64,000 nucleotides of DNA, from positions 21,985,154-22,049,153 of the forward strand of contig NC_091931.1 in NCBI RefSeq assembly GCF_041260155.1, written 5' to 3'. Positions within the stretch are counted from its first letter, which is position 1; every line of letters starts with the position of its first letter. Shown here in pieces: positions 33,087-46,549 of the stretch. The stretch comes from Ptychodera flava (Eukaryota; Hemichordata; Enteropneusta; Ptychoderidae). Below the pieces are notes generated by a model. The model searched no databases. It worked only from the letters and a program-made list of their open reading frames with translations, and was not told where the DNA came from. The position numbers and the translations under genes were made by a program.

Positions 33087-36000
33087 CTACTTCATATCTT
33101 CCAACGCCTCCTTGAACCGTGCAATGTCATAGGGGTCAACGAAGCCAAGATCCTTGATCAGAGAACCATAGAAAAATTCAGGCGCCTCGCGGCAAATTTT
33201 TCTCAGTGCCAGAAGTTGTCCACCTGCAAACTTCTTGAATTTCGGAGCAAAATGTTCTAAACCATTCCTGACAAGCCACGTGGTAATCTGTGTGTAACCC
33301 CACATTGCCACGTTGACGTTTTCGGGATCTGACTTATCCAGATGCGTGATGTTCCCAGTGTGGGAAACGCCGACGTCTGGACATCTCTCCCCTGGGAAAA
33401 AAGAAACAAAAATGGAACAGAGTATGAAAAGGACATACCCTTTATTCAAAATTCTATTTATTTTATTGATATGTCGATTTGACGGCCGGTTCATCTAGGT
33501 TTGAGATTGATTATACCACTAATTAAGCATATGCCTCAACAGTACCAATATACCGCAGTCAAAATAAGACATAACTTTGAAATTTTGTTTTTAACTGACA
33601 TGTGGTTGTTCAACAAATGGAGCATTAGTCTCATGAGTTTTCGAGTCCGTGAAACTTTGAATGAGACTATTGTATGGAGTTCGGAGAGGACGACTCTCAC
33701 CAAGTTGAACAGAGTCAGTATTTTTACATGGTTAAACGCAACGGGAGTCGATTTTCAGCATTAATATAGCTGTCGGTGAATCATGAGTATTAATTTGATC
33801 ACCAGCATTCGACGTGACAGCTGCAAATTAGTTCCAAAGACATTCCTCAGCATTAGTCCGAATTTATTCAACAAGTTACTGACGTGTGATAAAAGGTGCA
33901 TCGGTTTGAACGAGAAGTGCATTGAAAGCATAAAAATATTATCACGGTAAAAAAACCCCCACCCATGGGGTTGTGTCAATGTCAAAGCTCGGTTGGAGAT
34001 GTCCGTCTGCAGTGAATTCAATTTTTATGTTTCTTTTTAATTGTAGAATACATTGATTATAAAAGACATTTATCATTTTTAAATACATTTGCCTAACGCA
34101 TCAATGATGCTTAGATATATGTGTGCACTTAAACTTAATCTTTCATTCAGTACACAACGAAGAACACTATAACTTTTCATAGAATCAAATCCTTGATTTA
34201 GAATGCCGTGATGCCTTACCGCTTTTCTCCACCACACGATCCTTGAGTTTTCCACGGTTACCGATCTCACAAACCAATTTGTGGAAATTAATCTCCAATT
34301 GCTCGTCAGAAGAGAAGTCGAAGTACAGATTGTTGCGGACAAGAACTCCAAGCCAGCCGTCGGCAGAGTAGTCCTTTTGTACTTGAATTGGAATGAAAGG
34401 TTTCTTCAGCTTGTATGTGTACTCGGCCTCTGTGTAGGATGTTTTGAAAACAAGTTTAATTGATATTTTGCTTCTATTTGAATCAGAACTTTCTGCATTA
34501 CCGTAGTTTCGTAACAATAAGGCTACATTCACAATTAGTGGTGGGGAGGGGTGAGGAATTCAGGGGGTTCGAAAATTTTGGGGGTAGTAAAGAGGGGGCT
34601 TGAAAGTTTCCCCTTTTCTTTAAGGGGGACCAGAAATTTTTTTAGTTCCCTTTTATTTTTTACATTTTCCGATTTCAAGGTTAGGTAAGTCAATGAAAAA
34701 TAAATAACATTTTTATGTCATCCTATGGTTCTAATGTTAGTAAAATCTAGAACAATTTTGTCACATTTTATGACTTTTATCTCTAAAAAATCTAAAAAAT
34801 GCATGAGTGCCATTGGATTTAAAAAAAAAACACAAGTAGGCCTCATAACTGGGCAGAAGCTGGAACTGTTGAGAATATTTTTAAGTATATCTATGCAATG
34901 TATTAAAATTAATACAGTTTCTTGCAGTCTCCCGACAGTATGCTGAAACAAACAATATTCAGTTTATCGACAAAGCATGTATGTATAAATATTGTTGATA
35001 ATTGAATTTGTACTCGATATCATACCGGGGACGAGACACTTCCATAGGAAGGGTACACTCTTTTGTCGCCTCAAGCAGACTTTTTGTCCAACAAAATTTG
35101 AAAAATGTTGACTTTTGACACCATTTGTGAATCTCACAAATCTTTTGACTCAAATGAGAATTAGTTTGTGCATTGTAGTTTGAAGTGTTCTAGCTTCACT
35201 CTGCCCTATTCGGGGGCGAGTCACCCCGTCCCTCGCCGGTATTTCATTTAGACAGTATAATCGTTTGGACGAGAAATCTTTGTTAGCCGATGTTACGCAG
35301 GAGCGCTGGAGTACTTTTGTGCAGATTTTAGAAGAACATACTCCTAGTTTATTCGTTTCGTCATAAACGTCATGTTAGGGGCAACGTCAGAAGTTCGGTG
35401 TGAGCTAAATATCTTAATCCTGTTACTTTTGAAGTGGGGAGTTTTGAACCTCATCTCCCAAGTAATGTCATAAACGAAGGAATTAGTGAGCGAAAATAAG
35501 AAGGAACACGATTGGAACTAACTTTGGAGAATTGGATCTTCATATTTTTCAAATTTCTCAAAAGGTGACCTATAGCTGAATGTTGCAATATTACAAATTA
35601 CTCATAAAAACAAGTGTATAACTTAAAAAGAAAAGCAGATGGCCTTACATTTATAGATTAAAGCGGCATTACTTCACTATCCAATTACCCCAAATTAGTT
35701 CCAATCGTGTTAAGGAAAAACGCATACTTTCGATCTGAACTTTGCTGACTATGTGTTTATACAAATGCATATGAGTCTACCCATTAACCTTCGCAACAGA
35801 AGAGAATGTGGACATGAACTAGGGTCTTGGAGGAATTAGTATGATTATAAAGTAAATTGACGGAATTGTTCATCAGTACAATTTTACATAGATGGTTGGG
35901 TGATTGCAAAACCCCAACACTATAGACTGGCCAGTGAGTATCACCTCCGCCCGAGAAATGCGCAGCGACTACGAGGGAAGTCTACTGGGAATATTAATAT

Positions 36001-39000
36001 TTTGATACGCTTTTTATGCTCCGGCATTAAAGCGGTGTTTTGGCACTGACTATTTTGTTAACTAGGTATGTCTTTCGTAAGTTACCACTCTCAATAAGAT
36101 AGAGAAGTTATTCATATAATCTACACCCGACAAGTTGTGCCTTATTCATTTTTAATCGTTTCGAGTTCAAGACACTGCGTCTTGAAGAATACTTACCCGA
36201 TCTGCAAGAGTTACTGTTTTTATACTTCTCTGACACGCAGATTAAAACAACATCGGCGAGCTCAACTGCATCTGCCATTGCTTCTAGGATGTTGCCACCT
36301 GAAAAAGAGATTTAATTATAATAACTCGTGTAGTAGAAGGGCAAAGTCGTGATACATGTGATCATTTGTCCATCTACGCCCATCTATCTACGCCAGTGTC
36401 TTTGACTGAGCAAACGTTTACATGCCCATCGGTTTTCCTTTTTATATATAGAAACATTCGTACATTAAATACGTTTACGTGAGACCTTTAACACATGGTT
36501 TTACTTTCGCTTTCTTTCTCGTCTGGTATTTTTGCTCGTTTTCGTGTTCAATAAGTACAGATCATTGGTACTTTTAAAGTTTGCGGGCAAACTCAAATAG
36601 AATGGGAGCATTTTTTGTTGCCACCTCGAGGACGCTCACCCATTTTCTCAATATCCATCCACACATTATATCCTGCCGCTTGGAGTTTGGTTTTCACTTT
36701 TATCATCCGCTCCTGAACATGCCAATTGTAACTGATCATCACGTGACCAACTTTAAGCTCCCACAGTGCACCCGCACAGGCCCTCTTCAGTCCGACATCT
36801 TTTTCGCCGTTTAGTCTTTCCAAAGCTGCAAAATAATCGAACACTTAGAGGTTATTACCAAATATCGCCTGTTCCTTGTGTCGTATCAGCGTTCGTGTCA
36901 TTTATGCTGCGTCAGACACTCGACTTCGTCTCGTGTCTGACGCAGCACAAATGACACTCATGCTGATACGACACAGGAACAGGTGATATTGTGTAATAAC
37001 CGATTTATCATATACCCATGCCCATAATGTTACTAATAGTACGAAAAACCTTAAATTTTGAGGCTTTACTTTATTACGCCTTGCGCATAAATATCGGAAT
37101 ATTTATCTGAACAGGCTTCATTCATAAAGTATACGACGAAGTCAACATCGCGCGCGACATCGCTGCAAGTCCTCCATATCTCAATGGAGCCTTAGAAGAA
37201 AGACACTGGGATTCAAAAATCGTCATACAGGAGGAACTTTTTAGGGCAATATGCTATTACAATTGTAACCGATCAAAAACTGTCATCAGCTTTAAATATA
37301 ATCTGATTTCGATCGCGCTCGATCGTCGTACGGCACGAGTTCGCACGGGGAGGGGCCGCCATTTTGTTTGTTTACCCTGACAGTTGCCATGTTAACAGTC
37401 GTCGCACGCGCGACATCGCTGGTCACGCCACGCGCTCACTAGGTAGTACCTGTTCGGGGTAGAACGTGCACAGTGCAGGTGCTGTGCGAAAGGTAGAATG
37501 TTTGCTAGAACTTGATAAAAAAATACGAGAACTTTAACAGGAAAACCATGGGAAAGCATTACAAGACTCAACATGTTATTCCGTATTTGGCAACCAGAAA
37601 TACCCTTGTTCCTCGACGCCCTTCAGTTTTTTACGTCGGCGACATCGCTTCGCAGGCGGGGGGCGGCAGCCATTTTATTTGTTTACGTTGTTTAGCCTAC
37701 CAACAAACTGCTAATGTAGTTCGGGAAAACTCCAAAATCGATGACGTTTATCGTGCATATCTCGACGTTTACCGTGAAATATCACGGCTGATATTTTACG
37801 GTGAACGTCACTAGGGCATGGGTATATTATGAGGGTATATGATAAAGGCAATTACTGTCTCAGTAACATCTATCAATGTAGAAGAAGGTCCTATTGATTG
37901 AACGGCAGGTAACTATGCGGTAAGATCAACACGAAGCGTGACTTATGTAAGTTCATGTAGATGAGCAAAAGTTTTACAAACGTAAACCACAGTGACACCA
38001 CTCGCTGCAATGGTAGTTACGTTTCTTCGGAACCACGATTCGTTTGACATAACGAACCTTTCATGCAGCCCTTTTCCTTCCTTATTTTGTCTTTGTTGTC
38101 TTTGTGGAAAGCCAGAGTCCAGAGAGCGGTTGCCGAGAGTCGTTGTTCTTCCAGACTGTTGCCGTCTTGTAACAGCTTCACCAGAGAGGGCAGAACACCG
38201 ACTTCGACGATTGTCACCTGCGACATCGTAATGCATATCATGTATATAGAAAAACAGTTGGTTAAGTTCGAGTACACCTCGGGGGCAGATATTTGGACTC
38301 TAAAGATTTTACTATAAATGTACTTCGAATTTATGTGCTGCGTGGACTCAAAATAAAGCTTGCAGAGTTAATGACGTTTTCAAAGTATTCTTTTTATGAA
38401 ATCAAAAAATTTAGTTTTCTTCATAGAGTTATATTAGCGGCAAGTTTGACTTTCATGTATTCGTAGATCGATTTGATATGTTTCTCCAGTAACAAAATTC
38501 GGTGTCCATTACCCCTGACTTCTATTCCTGATTATGAAGGAATATATTCACAGTGTCTTCAAGGAAAGTTCGAGCTTCCAGGTTCTTGGCGCGTAAAACC
38601 CTAATGTTGCCAGCCTAGCCACAAACTTAAAGAAAGTTAAGAACGCGGTTTCAAGGCACTTGATGACGATAGTCCGTGTTTCAGTTTTGGATGAAGCTAA
38701 CTTTTGCGACTACCACTACTAGAGAATGATGTCGTCAATCCAATAAGTATTTACATCAGGCTGCGCAAGGAACTGTTTATGCTTGAGTCTTGTGTCTCTG
38801 ATTGAACTAATTTGGCGAAGTGAAAATGTGGTAACTCAATTATATAAGGAATAAAATATCAAAAAATACATGAAAATCTTTCTGCTCAGGTGACTCCATG
38901 TATTAAAATTTGTTTCTATCAAAGTACTGCGGTACTTGCCACAATGAATGGTATCGTTTGTGTGAGATTCATAGTATGTATGTAATTTTAATTATTTATT

Positions 39001-40074
39001 TATTTATCTATTTATTTACTAATTGTGTTCGTTTGTTGGTTTGTTTAGATGTGTTTATCTCTATTCTGTACGACTTTGCTATGTGCAAATTTCCCGATAG
39101 CATTATAAGGGTCTACCTGAATAATTAGATGCTAGCCTGAGTTTCACAATTTAGAGACTTTTCGCTTTCATTACCGTTCCTCACCTTACCTTATTATCAT
39201 CGTTAAAGGCCAGCTTCGTCATCCCGTCTACCAACTCAGTCACATGAAAAAGGTTTTCCTTTTCACGGTGGTCCTCAGCATCAATGGCGGAGGCCAGTAA
39301 AGCGACTAAGAATTCAATGTTCTCGTTTCCCGCGTTAATTTTGTCGTTCTCTTCGTCGTCGATGATGTAGGACAACACCAACAAGGCCAGTGCCCTGTAA
39401 AGGGGGTTGTCCAGCTTTAAGTAAAACTGAAACAAGGAAACTGCCCCTGCGTCTCGGAAGTAGCCACGGTTGTCGTTGCAGAGGCGTATGGCGTTGTGCA
39501 GGGTGGCAAGCAGATTTTCCAGATAGTCGTCCTTGATTTTATCTCGTTCTGTCTGCGAGGCGTACCCCTTCATCAGTTTGAGTTTCTCGATAAGGATCTT
39601 CACCAGTCCCGCCTTACCGACAGTCTGACACATTTTCGGCGACGAGTCGCACGTGTTCACCAGAATCACGGTCGCTCTCTCCACTGCACATAAGTATCCC
39701 TGGTCCTCGTGCATCAGCGAATGCCATTGCTTGTGCATTTTAATGTACAACGTCGGATAATCGCACCTGACCAGGTAGTTTGCAAACTGCTCATGCTTGT
39801 CAGCGCTTTCCGAGACAGCATACAGCCGGCTTAGTTGCCTAAGTTGGTTCACTATTTCCGGTTTGCACTCGTCGGCCGCCAAGTTTGCCTCACTCGATAG
39901 AAACTCCAGAATGTTGTCAATACTGGTGAGGTCCTTTTCAATCAAACTATAATCAGATGGATTTTCGTCGACCTCCTCTTTCATGTGTCTGCTCACTACA
40001 TCAGCGGCCTTGTCCCCTTCCAGTGGCTCGTATTTAAACCCAGCGACGTCAGTTCGATCTTGAGAGCAAGCCAT
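33087..40074 (-). CDS. ARM-TIR-SAM protein, probable NAD-cleaving TIR enzyme (6 exons)
   Basis: Exons in reading order are 40074-39190, 38217-38058, 36825-36640, 36298-36197, 34429-34220 and 33391-33087. All borders are GT-AG, the phases agree, and the total is 1848 bases (615 residues). Residues 1-295 form a helical armadillo-like region. Exon 2 adds a clear ARM repeat (VGVLPSLVKLLQDGNSLEEQ, then SATALWTLAFHKDN). The TIR domain runs from about 375 to 512, from HVMISYNWHVQERM through VWMDIEKMGGN and SEKYKNSNSCRSEAEY to FIPIQVQKDY. Glu445, split between exons 4 and 5, occupies the position of the catalytic glutamate in NAD-cleaving TIR domains. The C-terminal part, about 540-615, is a SAM domain (WGYTQITTWLVRNGL, later ALEDMK). 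The start MACSQD was chosen because exon 1 lacks earlier similarity; an in-frame ATG lies 22 codons upstream. Animal SARM1 has ARM-SAM-SAM-TIR, so this order differs. Role in innate immunity or cell death is inferred. Confidence 0.85.
35505..35711. mobile_element. 207-bp MITE in intron 4
   Basis: Terminal inverted repeats AACACGATTGGAACTAA are flanked by AAGG at 35501-35504 and 35712-35715. It lies inside the fourth intron of the ARM-TIR-SAM gene. Confidence 0.75.
36850..37001. repeat. Long fold-back repeat in intron 2
   Basis: Arms of about 70 bp (36850-36919 and 36933-37001) are mostly complementary, sharing for example TGCTGCGTCAGACAC and its complement. The loop is about 13 bases. It lies in the second intron of the ARM-TIR-SAM gene. 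Confidence 0.8.
37003..37852. mobile_element. Inverted-repeat element in intron 2
   Basis: TTTATCATATACCC and ATGCCC at the left end (37003-37025) recur as reverse complement at the right end (about 37812-37852), where an extra TCATAATATACCC is present. Inside, a direct repeat around GCCATTTT and TTTGTTTAC occurs near 37358 and 37672. It directly abuts the fold-back repeat. No protein is encoded. Confidence 0.55.
38255..38610. mobile_element. Decayed copy of the 352-bp TTAA MITE in intron 1
   Basis: TACACCTCGGGGGCAGATAT, GGACTCTAAAGATT, CTTCATAGAGTTA, GATTATGAAGGAATAT and CAAGGAAAGTTCGAGC follow the order of the element at 13015-13366. It has many differences, so it is older than the two full copies. 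Confidence 0.65.
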
Positions 40075-40909
40075 TGCACTATATACGCCAGTCGATGGTC
40101 TATCCAAGTGATGCAACATCTTTAGACAAACGAAATACACTTGTGTGATTTGCTAATTTGCCAGAGTACATTGCTTGCACTAGATTGTGTACCCTTTCAT
40201 TGATTGATCATAGCATAGTATAATACGAACCAATCTTCGTAGTGACCATAAGTATTGTTCCTCCTTTTTCTTTACTATTGTAATTGTATGGGAAAAAAAA
40301 ATCATAGTTTCCTCATAGACTATCATGTATAGTGAATCAACATTCCGGTGAAATTCCAAAATCAAATTTCTTAACACATGTCCATTTGTAACAACCCTAG
40401 TCTAATCAAGTACATTAATATCAATAATCAAGCGTACATAAATACACAGATTTACTTGTTTTTGAATAATAATCGGAAAGAAATATTAATCGTTTCCTCA
40501 TAGACTACCATGTATAGTAAATCTACATTTTAAATGAAATCCAAAAATCCAATTTCTTGTACACACATGCATGTTTTACTTCCCACTTCAAGCAAAGTAT
40601 ATTAACATATATTGACAGACATATAAATGTACAGATATAGTTTGCCTGATAGACTCCCATGTATTATGATTTGATATTTTTGTGAAGCACTATATCAGCC
40701 ACATCTTGCCGCCTTATAGTTGCGTAAAGTATGGGTGACCTTCCCACAAATGCATGATCCGTCAGAAATGCTTGCGTGATAAATTGCGACCCGAGTCCTT
40801 CCAAAACGCAGGCCCCCTGTAATTTCTGTTCGAAACTTACATAACAATTAAAATAATTGTTATTGTAAATTAGGTGATACTTTTCCAGTTATTCCTGGGG
40901 GAAAAAACT

Positions 40910-41170
40910 GCTGTGATTGGGGGGTGGGGAGGGTCAAGTTTTAGAGTGCTGGACAAGGGGAGGGTCACACTTTAGACACAAGGATAGTGGGGAGGATCAC
41001 ATTTTACAGTACAGGTGCGCACGGAATTCGCATCATGTTACATGTCTTTTTACTAAATGCTTTGAGTATCAGGGGAGGGTCACTTATCAGGGGAGGGCCA
41101 CTTATTTTCATGCACGGATAAGGAGGAGGGTCACTAATTTTTTCTGCAAGAACTTTTGAAGGGTCACTAT
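40910..41170 (+). repeat. G-rich short repeats (GGGGAGGGTCAC-like)
   Basis: GGGGAGGGTCA occurs repeatedly with variable spacers. Runs of three or four G suggest possible G-quadruplexes on the + strand. No gene. Confidence 0.6.
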
Positions 41171-42205
41171 TTTTGATGTAGCGGTGTTTCGAAAAACACC
41201 GCCCCACCTGTAATTTCTGTCCAGTCCCTAAGAGGGACGTTTATAGTTTGGATAGTGGGTGAAATTGGTTCGACAAGTGAGTAATAGTTGTTTCTCTACA
41301 ACAGGATTTAGAATTGTATGAATGTTTGTGCAAGTTGTCTGACGATTTAATACTGCAGTATTAGTTGGTAGAACTACAACTAGTTTTAGATTGACGTTTA
41401 GCGTTTACTGAATTTTACTGAACTGTTGCATTGTTCGAGTATCAGTTTTGAGTCAAGCCTCACTCCTACAGGTTACTATTATTTCTTGTACACTTATAAA
41501 TTCGCCACACTATGTTCCTATTGAAAAACAACTTTTAGTTTTCATAGTGACCAACAACAGAGTTATCAATATTGGACGGCTGAGTTTTGTGAGTACAAAG
41601 TTTAACCATATGAACAGAGAACTTGTGTGTTTCTATGTGTCGTGAGTGTAGTCAGTTTAAAGACATTAATGCTTACTAATACATAGCTACAATATTTTTT
41701 CAGTGTTATTCCAGCTAACTGTTACATCACGGAAACAATTTCTTTTGTTGATTGCTATTAGTCTTTACTATAATTATTAGCGAGTTGTCTATTATTGTAC
41801 AATACATGAGTATCTGTGAGTACTCGCTGTTGTTGTTGATTTATTCTTTGTTAATAAATATCGTTGTTGGCGGAACTGTTATGCCAACTGATATGATTGT
41901 ACGATCGCTTTCTGTTGTACATTTAGAAATAAATACCAGCTATCTGAACGGATTATCGCGACCAGATTAAGAGATCCCGGTGAACCAAAAGTGAATTATA
42001 ATATTTTAACTGAATTAGGCACATATTTTCCTGTCGTTTAACAATATAATTCCTTAAGTCACACCTCGCACAACTTAAACAATGTTTTGGCAACTATCAG
42101 GAGTGACACAATGGTATTTATTGCACGTCTACTAGGAAAACCAATTGAATTGGCTGCTACTACGTTATCCGTTGGTAGTCCCCTACCATAATTAAAGTCA
42201 ATTAA

Positions 42206-42557
42206 GGTAGTATGCACCTCGAAAGTGAAAGACTTAAACTTTTCCTCTAACTGTCCTCAAGGAATCTTTCAATCATTCTCTTTCAAAATCAAGAATAAAA
42301 ATAGGGGGTCACCATGCAAATTTTGGTACTAGAGAAACAAATTACCCAAGATTTACCGATATTAGAAATTCAAAATGGCCGCCATCCCTGTGTTATCTCT
42401 ATGGAGAAAAATAAACATTTTCGAATTTCGAACGACTAAGCCGGTGAAAAGTTTTCTTTCACCAAGAGCTTTAAAACGAACCACCACATGTGGTATATCA
42501 GAAGAGAATTGTAAAAGTCTGAGAGTCCGAATGTCTGTCCCCGAGGTGTGTTCTACC
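42206..42557. mobile_element. 352-bp TTAA MITE, second full copy (opposite orientation)
   Basis: The copy is the reverse complement of the element at 13015-13366 along its whole length. It is flanked by TTAA at 42202-42205 and 42558-42561. The termini are GGTAGTATGCACCTCG and its diverged partner CGAGGTGTGTTCTACC. Confidence 0.9.
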
Positions 42558-43649
42558 TTAAGTGTTTATCCCACGTTTGATAAGCCAGAAGTGTTGAAGA
42601 AATGATCAAACTAAGAAGGCGGATGCGGTTCTCCTTCGTGATGCTGCACTTTTGAAAATGTAAAATTTAAAACTCCGTCATTTTGGTAATATCTAGAACA
42701 CTTAATATCTGACCTCCATCACGCTCAAAATATGCCCCAAAACCAAAACTCATAGCGTCCTGAACTCCGCTTGATGCTAGATCAATTTAATTATGACACC
42801 ACTCACTATAGAGTCAGTCAACAGTGACTAATTATCTCAATAACGAATCTGGCTTCTCCTCTTCGCGAGACGGTGACTGTCACACAACCAGCCTGAGGGG
42901 ATACGTAACAACAGAGCGACTGATGAAGGGACCTCACTTTTGGTTCCGACACACTGTTAAGACGAATCAATAATCATAAAACTTGTTTACCAGGGCCCCA
43001 GATCACATAACCAGGGCAAACACTATCGATTCACTGGTGTTCTCGCCATGTTTGCCATTATCATGGAACCACGTTGAAGTTCTCAGATTTTTTTTCAAAA
43101 TACCCCCTAACAAACACACAATGTGTTCAAGTCTCCCCTTCTGACTTGCTATAATTCTGAAGTCGCCCTGAAAGGAAGGCAAAATGTACCCGATATAGTG
43201 CTTCATCCAAAAGTATAAAATCGTAATACATTGGAGTCTACTGGGCAAACTTTTAACATTTTCCCCATAAAAACAAACTATATCTCTACATTTATATGTG
43301 TGTAATAATTCATGTGAATGTACTTTGTTTGAAGTGGCAGGTAAAATGTGCATGCGTTTACAAAAATGTGATTTTTGGATTTCATCGATAATGTTGCTTT
43401 ACTATACATGGTAGTCAATGAGAAAACTATGAACGCGTATTTTCCAATATAAAACTAGCAATATCTGTTCATCTATAGACGTTTGATAACTGGTGTAAAT
43501 GTACTTTATTAGCATGGGGGAGGGGGTTACAAGTGCATGTTGTGCAAGAAATTTGATTTTGGAATTTCACTGAAAACGTTGACAATACATCGAAGTCTAT
43601 GAGGAAACTACGAATAACTCATATGTTCTCATCTCCCAAATTGTTATTT

Positions 43650-46549
43650 AAATGTTGTTCGACCTGAAGCTTCCAGTTATTATTGATGACACTATGCACT
43701 ATTCTAAATAGTTTGTATTATGTCAAAGTCCTCAAAAAAATAAAAACAAACAAAAAAAAAAAAAACATACGGCAACATGAACGTTTGACACTAACCTTGA
43801 CCCAATGTATCGTCAATAGGAGAATGTTATCTAATAAATTATCTCCCAGGTTGTTTTTTAAATGTTAAATTGATTTTTAGTCATTATAGAGGGCATTTTG
43901 CACAAGAGAGGGGTCGGGTAAGTAGAAATCATGACAACCTAAATCTTTTGCCTCAAGGTTGCTGCTTTTATAATCAATAAATCGTTTAACATACCCTCAA
44001 ACTTGCGCATGAAGGGCGCGCCGAAAATGAAAATGGCAGAAAATGAGAGTGCCAGAGCATAAACCCTTTAAGTTAATTCGGTATAAACACTGAAGTGAAA
44101 CCTTGAAAATGCTTTGACGGCACAACATGTCCAGGGAATAAGGATTGTTCATACTTCCGTGTAGATTTATTTTTGGCAAAGTCTGACGCGGATCTGAATT
44201 CAACTCTGAGTGAATCGCGAAATATGAAACACGGGAACTTGGAACATGATTTTAACTTAGGCCTACCCCTCCAGTATAGCTTAAACTTCTTTCCGAAGGA
44301 TATGCTTGATAAACAGTACATGTAATTATTGCTGGGAAACTTTTATTTATTAGCCCATATTTAGCTTGGTCTTCCAAACTGCTATATAATGCATAACCTA
44401 GATCACCGTCCGTCCACCCAGGTACCTAGATATTCTTACTTCACTTGATGATATGTCATAAAATCTTTTTCACCCAGGCCAACAGACAAAACAAAAATAT
44501 ACGAAAGAAAGAGGATTAACCTTGTACAAGATGCCTTCAATACAGCAAAATTATGGAATGTTTTGACTGGCCTAGATATTCTAAGCTGCATTCATATGCA
44601 GTCCAAGGCAATGTGACGCCACTGGAAAAAGGCTTACACACAGTCTAGAAGGACTGTGGTGTACATTCACTGGGGATTAGGTCCTATACGAAGGGTCATG
44701 TTTGATCGATTCGCGCAAACTTGATAGCCAAGGATCACAAGGGACAACTGAAGAAAAAAGAAAACAGCCCTGTCTCCTCAAATCCAATCTTCCTGGGAGC
44801 GCAAACCGCGTACGAACCATTTTAGCTGCAGTTATGCAGCTATTAAGTTACCTGCGACAACTGCCGGACAGTGTCTTATAGGAATATAAAGCGGAGGGCA
44901 CTTACCACTCTCCTTCTTCAACTTGAACGAATATCACGAAAGCAGATAGTGTTTGATATATGTCCTGTACAAGCCGGCTGAAGCGGATGCTCTCTATGAG
45001 CTCAAACTCCACAACTGGCCTGGACCAACGCACACAGAGACACAATCGGCGGAAATAAATAATAATATAATGCGTACGTGTTGTTGTTGAATGACTCGTC
45101 GGAAGTTGCCATTTTCTTTTGCTTCTTCCGCATTGTGCAAGTAATATATTTTTAAAAATACAAATGATTATCATGTATGATGCGTTAGTTCATTAGCTCC
45201 GCTGTCAGCGACACGGAGCTTATCAAATAGACTGAATTTCCGTCGATTGCCTTATCCTCTGAAACCGCACGTTTAATAATCGTATTGAAATTTGATATGA
45301 AATTTACTTGTGTTGACTCCAGTTAGGTTTGTTCAAATTTTGGTGAAATGTGGCTCGCCATTATACGTATGGCCAGCCATTAGACCCTTGACCGTGCATC
45401 GCTGGCAAACTAACGGTTTGGGACGTCACGAGAGCAAATATTTTTGCAGTCTGTGAACGGTACAGTGATTTGGATAGGCATAGCTCGGAATCGAGTTGAT
45501 TTTGGCCGAAAGTAGTTTTTCGTGCACGGCCCAAATCGGGACCGCAAGTTGCCAGTTTTGGACCTATAGTAGGGCTGTGTGTTGGTAGGCAGTCCGGGGA
45601 AGCCGTGTGACGCCAGAACACAAAGCATCGTACGCAGTGCTACCAAACAATCAGAAAACACAATAATGCTTAGGCATGGACTAAATTTCGATCACAGATT
45701 GTATTTCAATGTTTAAACCGGTACAGATTTTATAGATATAGGAACCCAACCAATGGGAATAATTCAGTTTACTTAGGCACATGCCCAGATAGGGCGCGGA
45801 ACTCAAGTTTACTTCCACATTTTACCTTTTACTGTGTATCGGGGTCAGTGACGGTACTAGTCACAATGTGTCACGTGAACTCCCGTTTGCGAGGAGGTGT
45901 ATTTACACAATTGCGGCCAATGTCGGTGCTACGAGCACTCAGACCCTTAAAACCGTCAATAATTGACTTTGGCACATAGCGTGCAAGTGTCGGTGTTTCC
46001 CTAGCAGTGTCCGTCCCGGACCACTGTGAATGGAGCTGATTTGCACATGATTTTACACTGGATTGGTTGTGCTTTCCTGGCCTTGTTCAGACCTCACGTA
46101 CACTATCCCAATCCATGCTACCAAGAAAAGCAATAGCACTAAAACAAGATTTTCCTTTAGCATGTTTTGAGGAATTGCAGATATGTCACCATAAGCATCA
46201 TCCTCGGCGGAAGGGAAGGGGACTGGGGCCACGGCAAACCGGGCGAAAACGATCGCCTGTTACCAGGAAACGCTTTGATGGATCTCCAAACGCATCGGTA
46301 GATCGTTAGAGCTCTTATTAACGAGTATGTACACAAAAATCTAGACATTTCAGCTGATTAGATTTTATTTTACAGAGCTTAAACCATGGGTATGTGTATT
46401 GTCGATAGGACCAATGTCTGCGGGTAAAAAAGTGATGTGATTGGCCAGTAGTTTCTCCTGGCACTTTCTTGCCGCCCGAGGGCGTATTTTACTATCGCCT
46501 TCATTATATGGCGATCTGTGCGACTGTACGTAGCAGCTTAACAAATCTT
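43650..46549. other. Non-coding stretch, nothing recognised
   Basis: Only short open frames without domains or paralogues are seen. A poly-A run lies at about 43752-43765. I see no terminal repeats or RNA gene. Confidence 0.45.

Larger units (their letters stand above)
40270..43640. repeat. Region framed by opposed repeats, with one full MITE
   Basis: A ~180-bp unit containing CTCATAGACTACCATGTATA and AAATCCAATTTCTTG-like text occurs two or three times at 40290-40700. It recurs in reverse orientation at 43360-43620. Between them lie the G-rich tract 40910-41170 and the full-length 352-bp MITE at 42206-42557. The opposed arrays could be subterminal repeats of one large element, but no terminal repeat or gene was found. 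Confidence 0.45.

Noticed and set aside
39001-39060. Retroelement or LTR remains in the TIR gene introns
   Set aside because: No reverse transcriptase, integrase or paired long direct repeats were seen there or elsewhere in the window.
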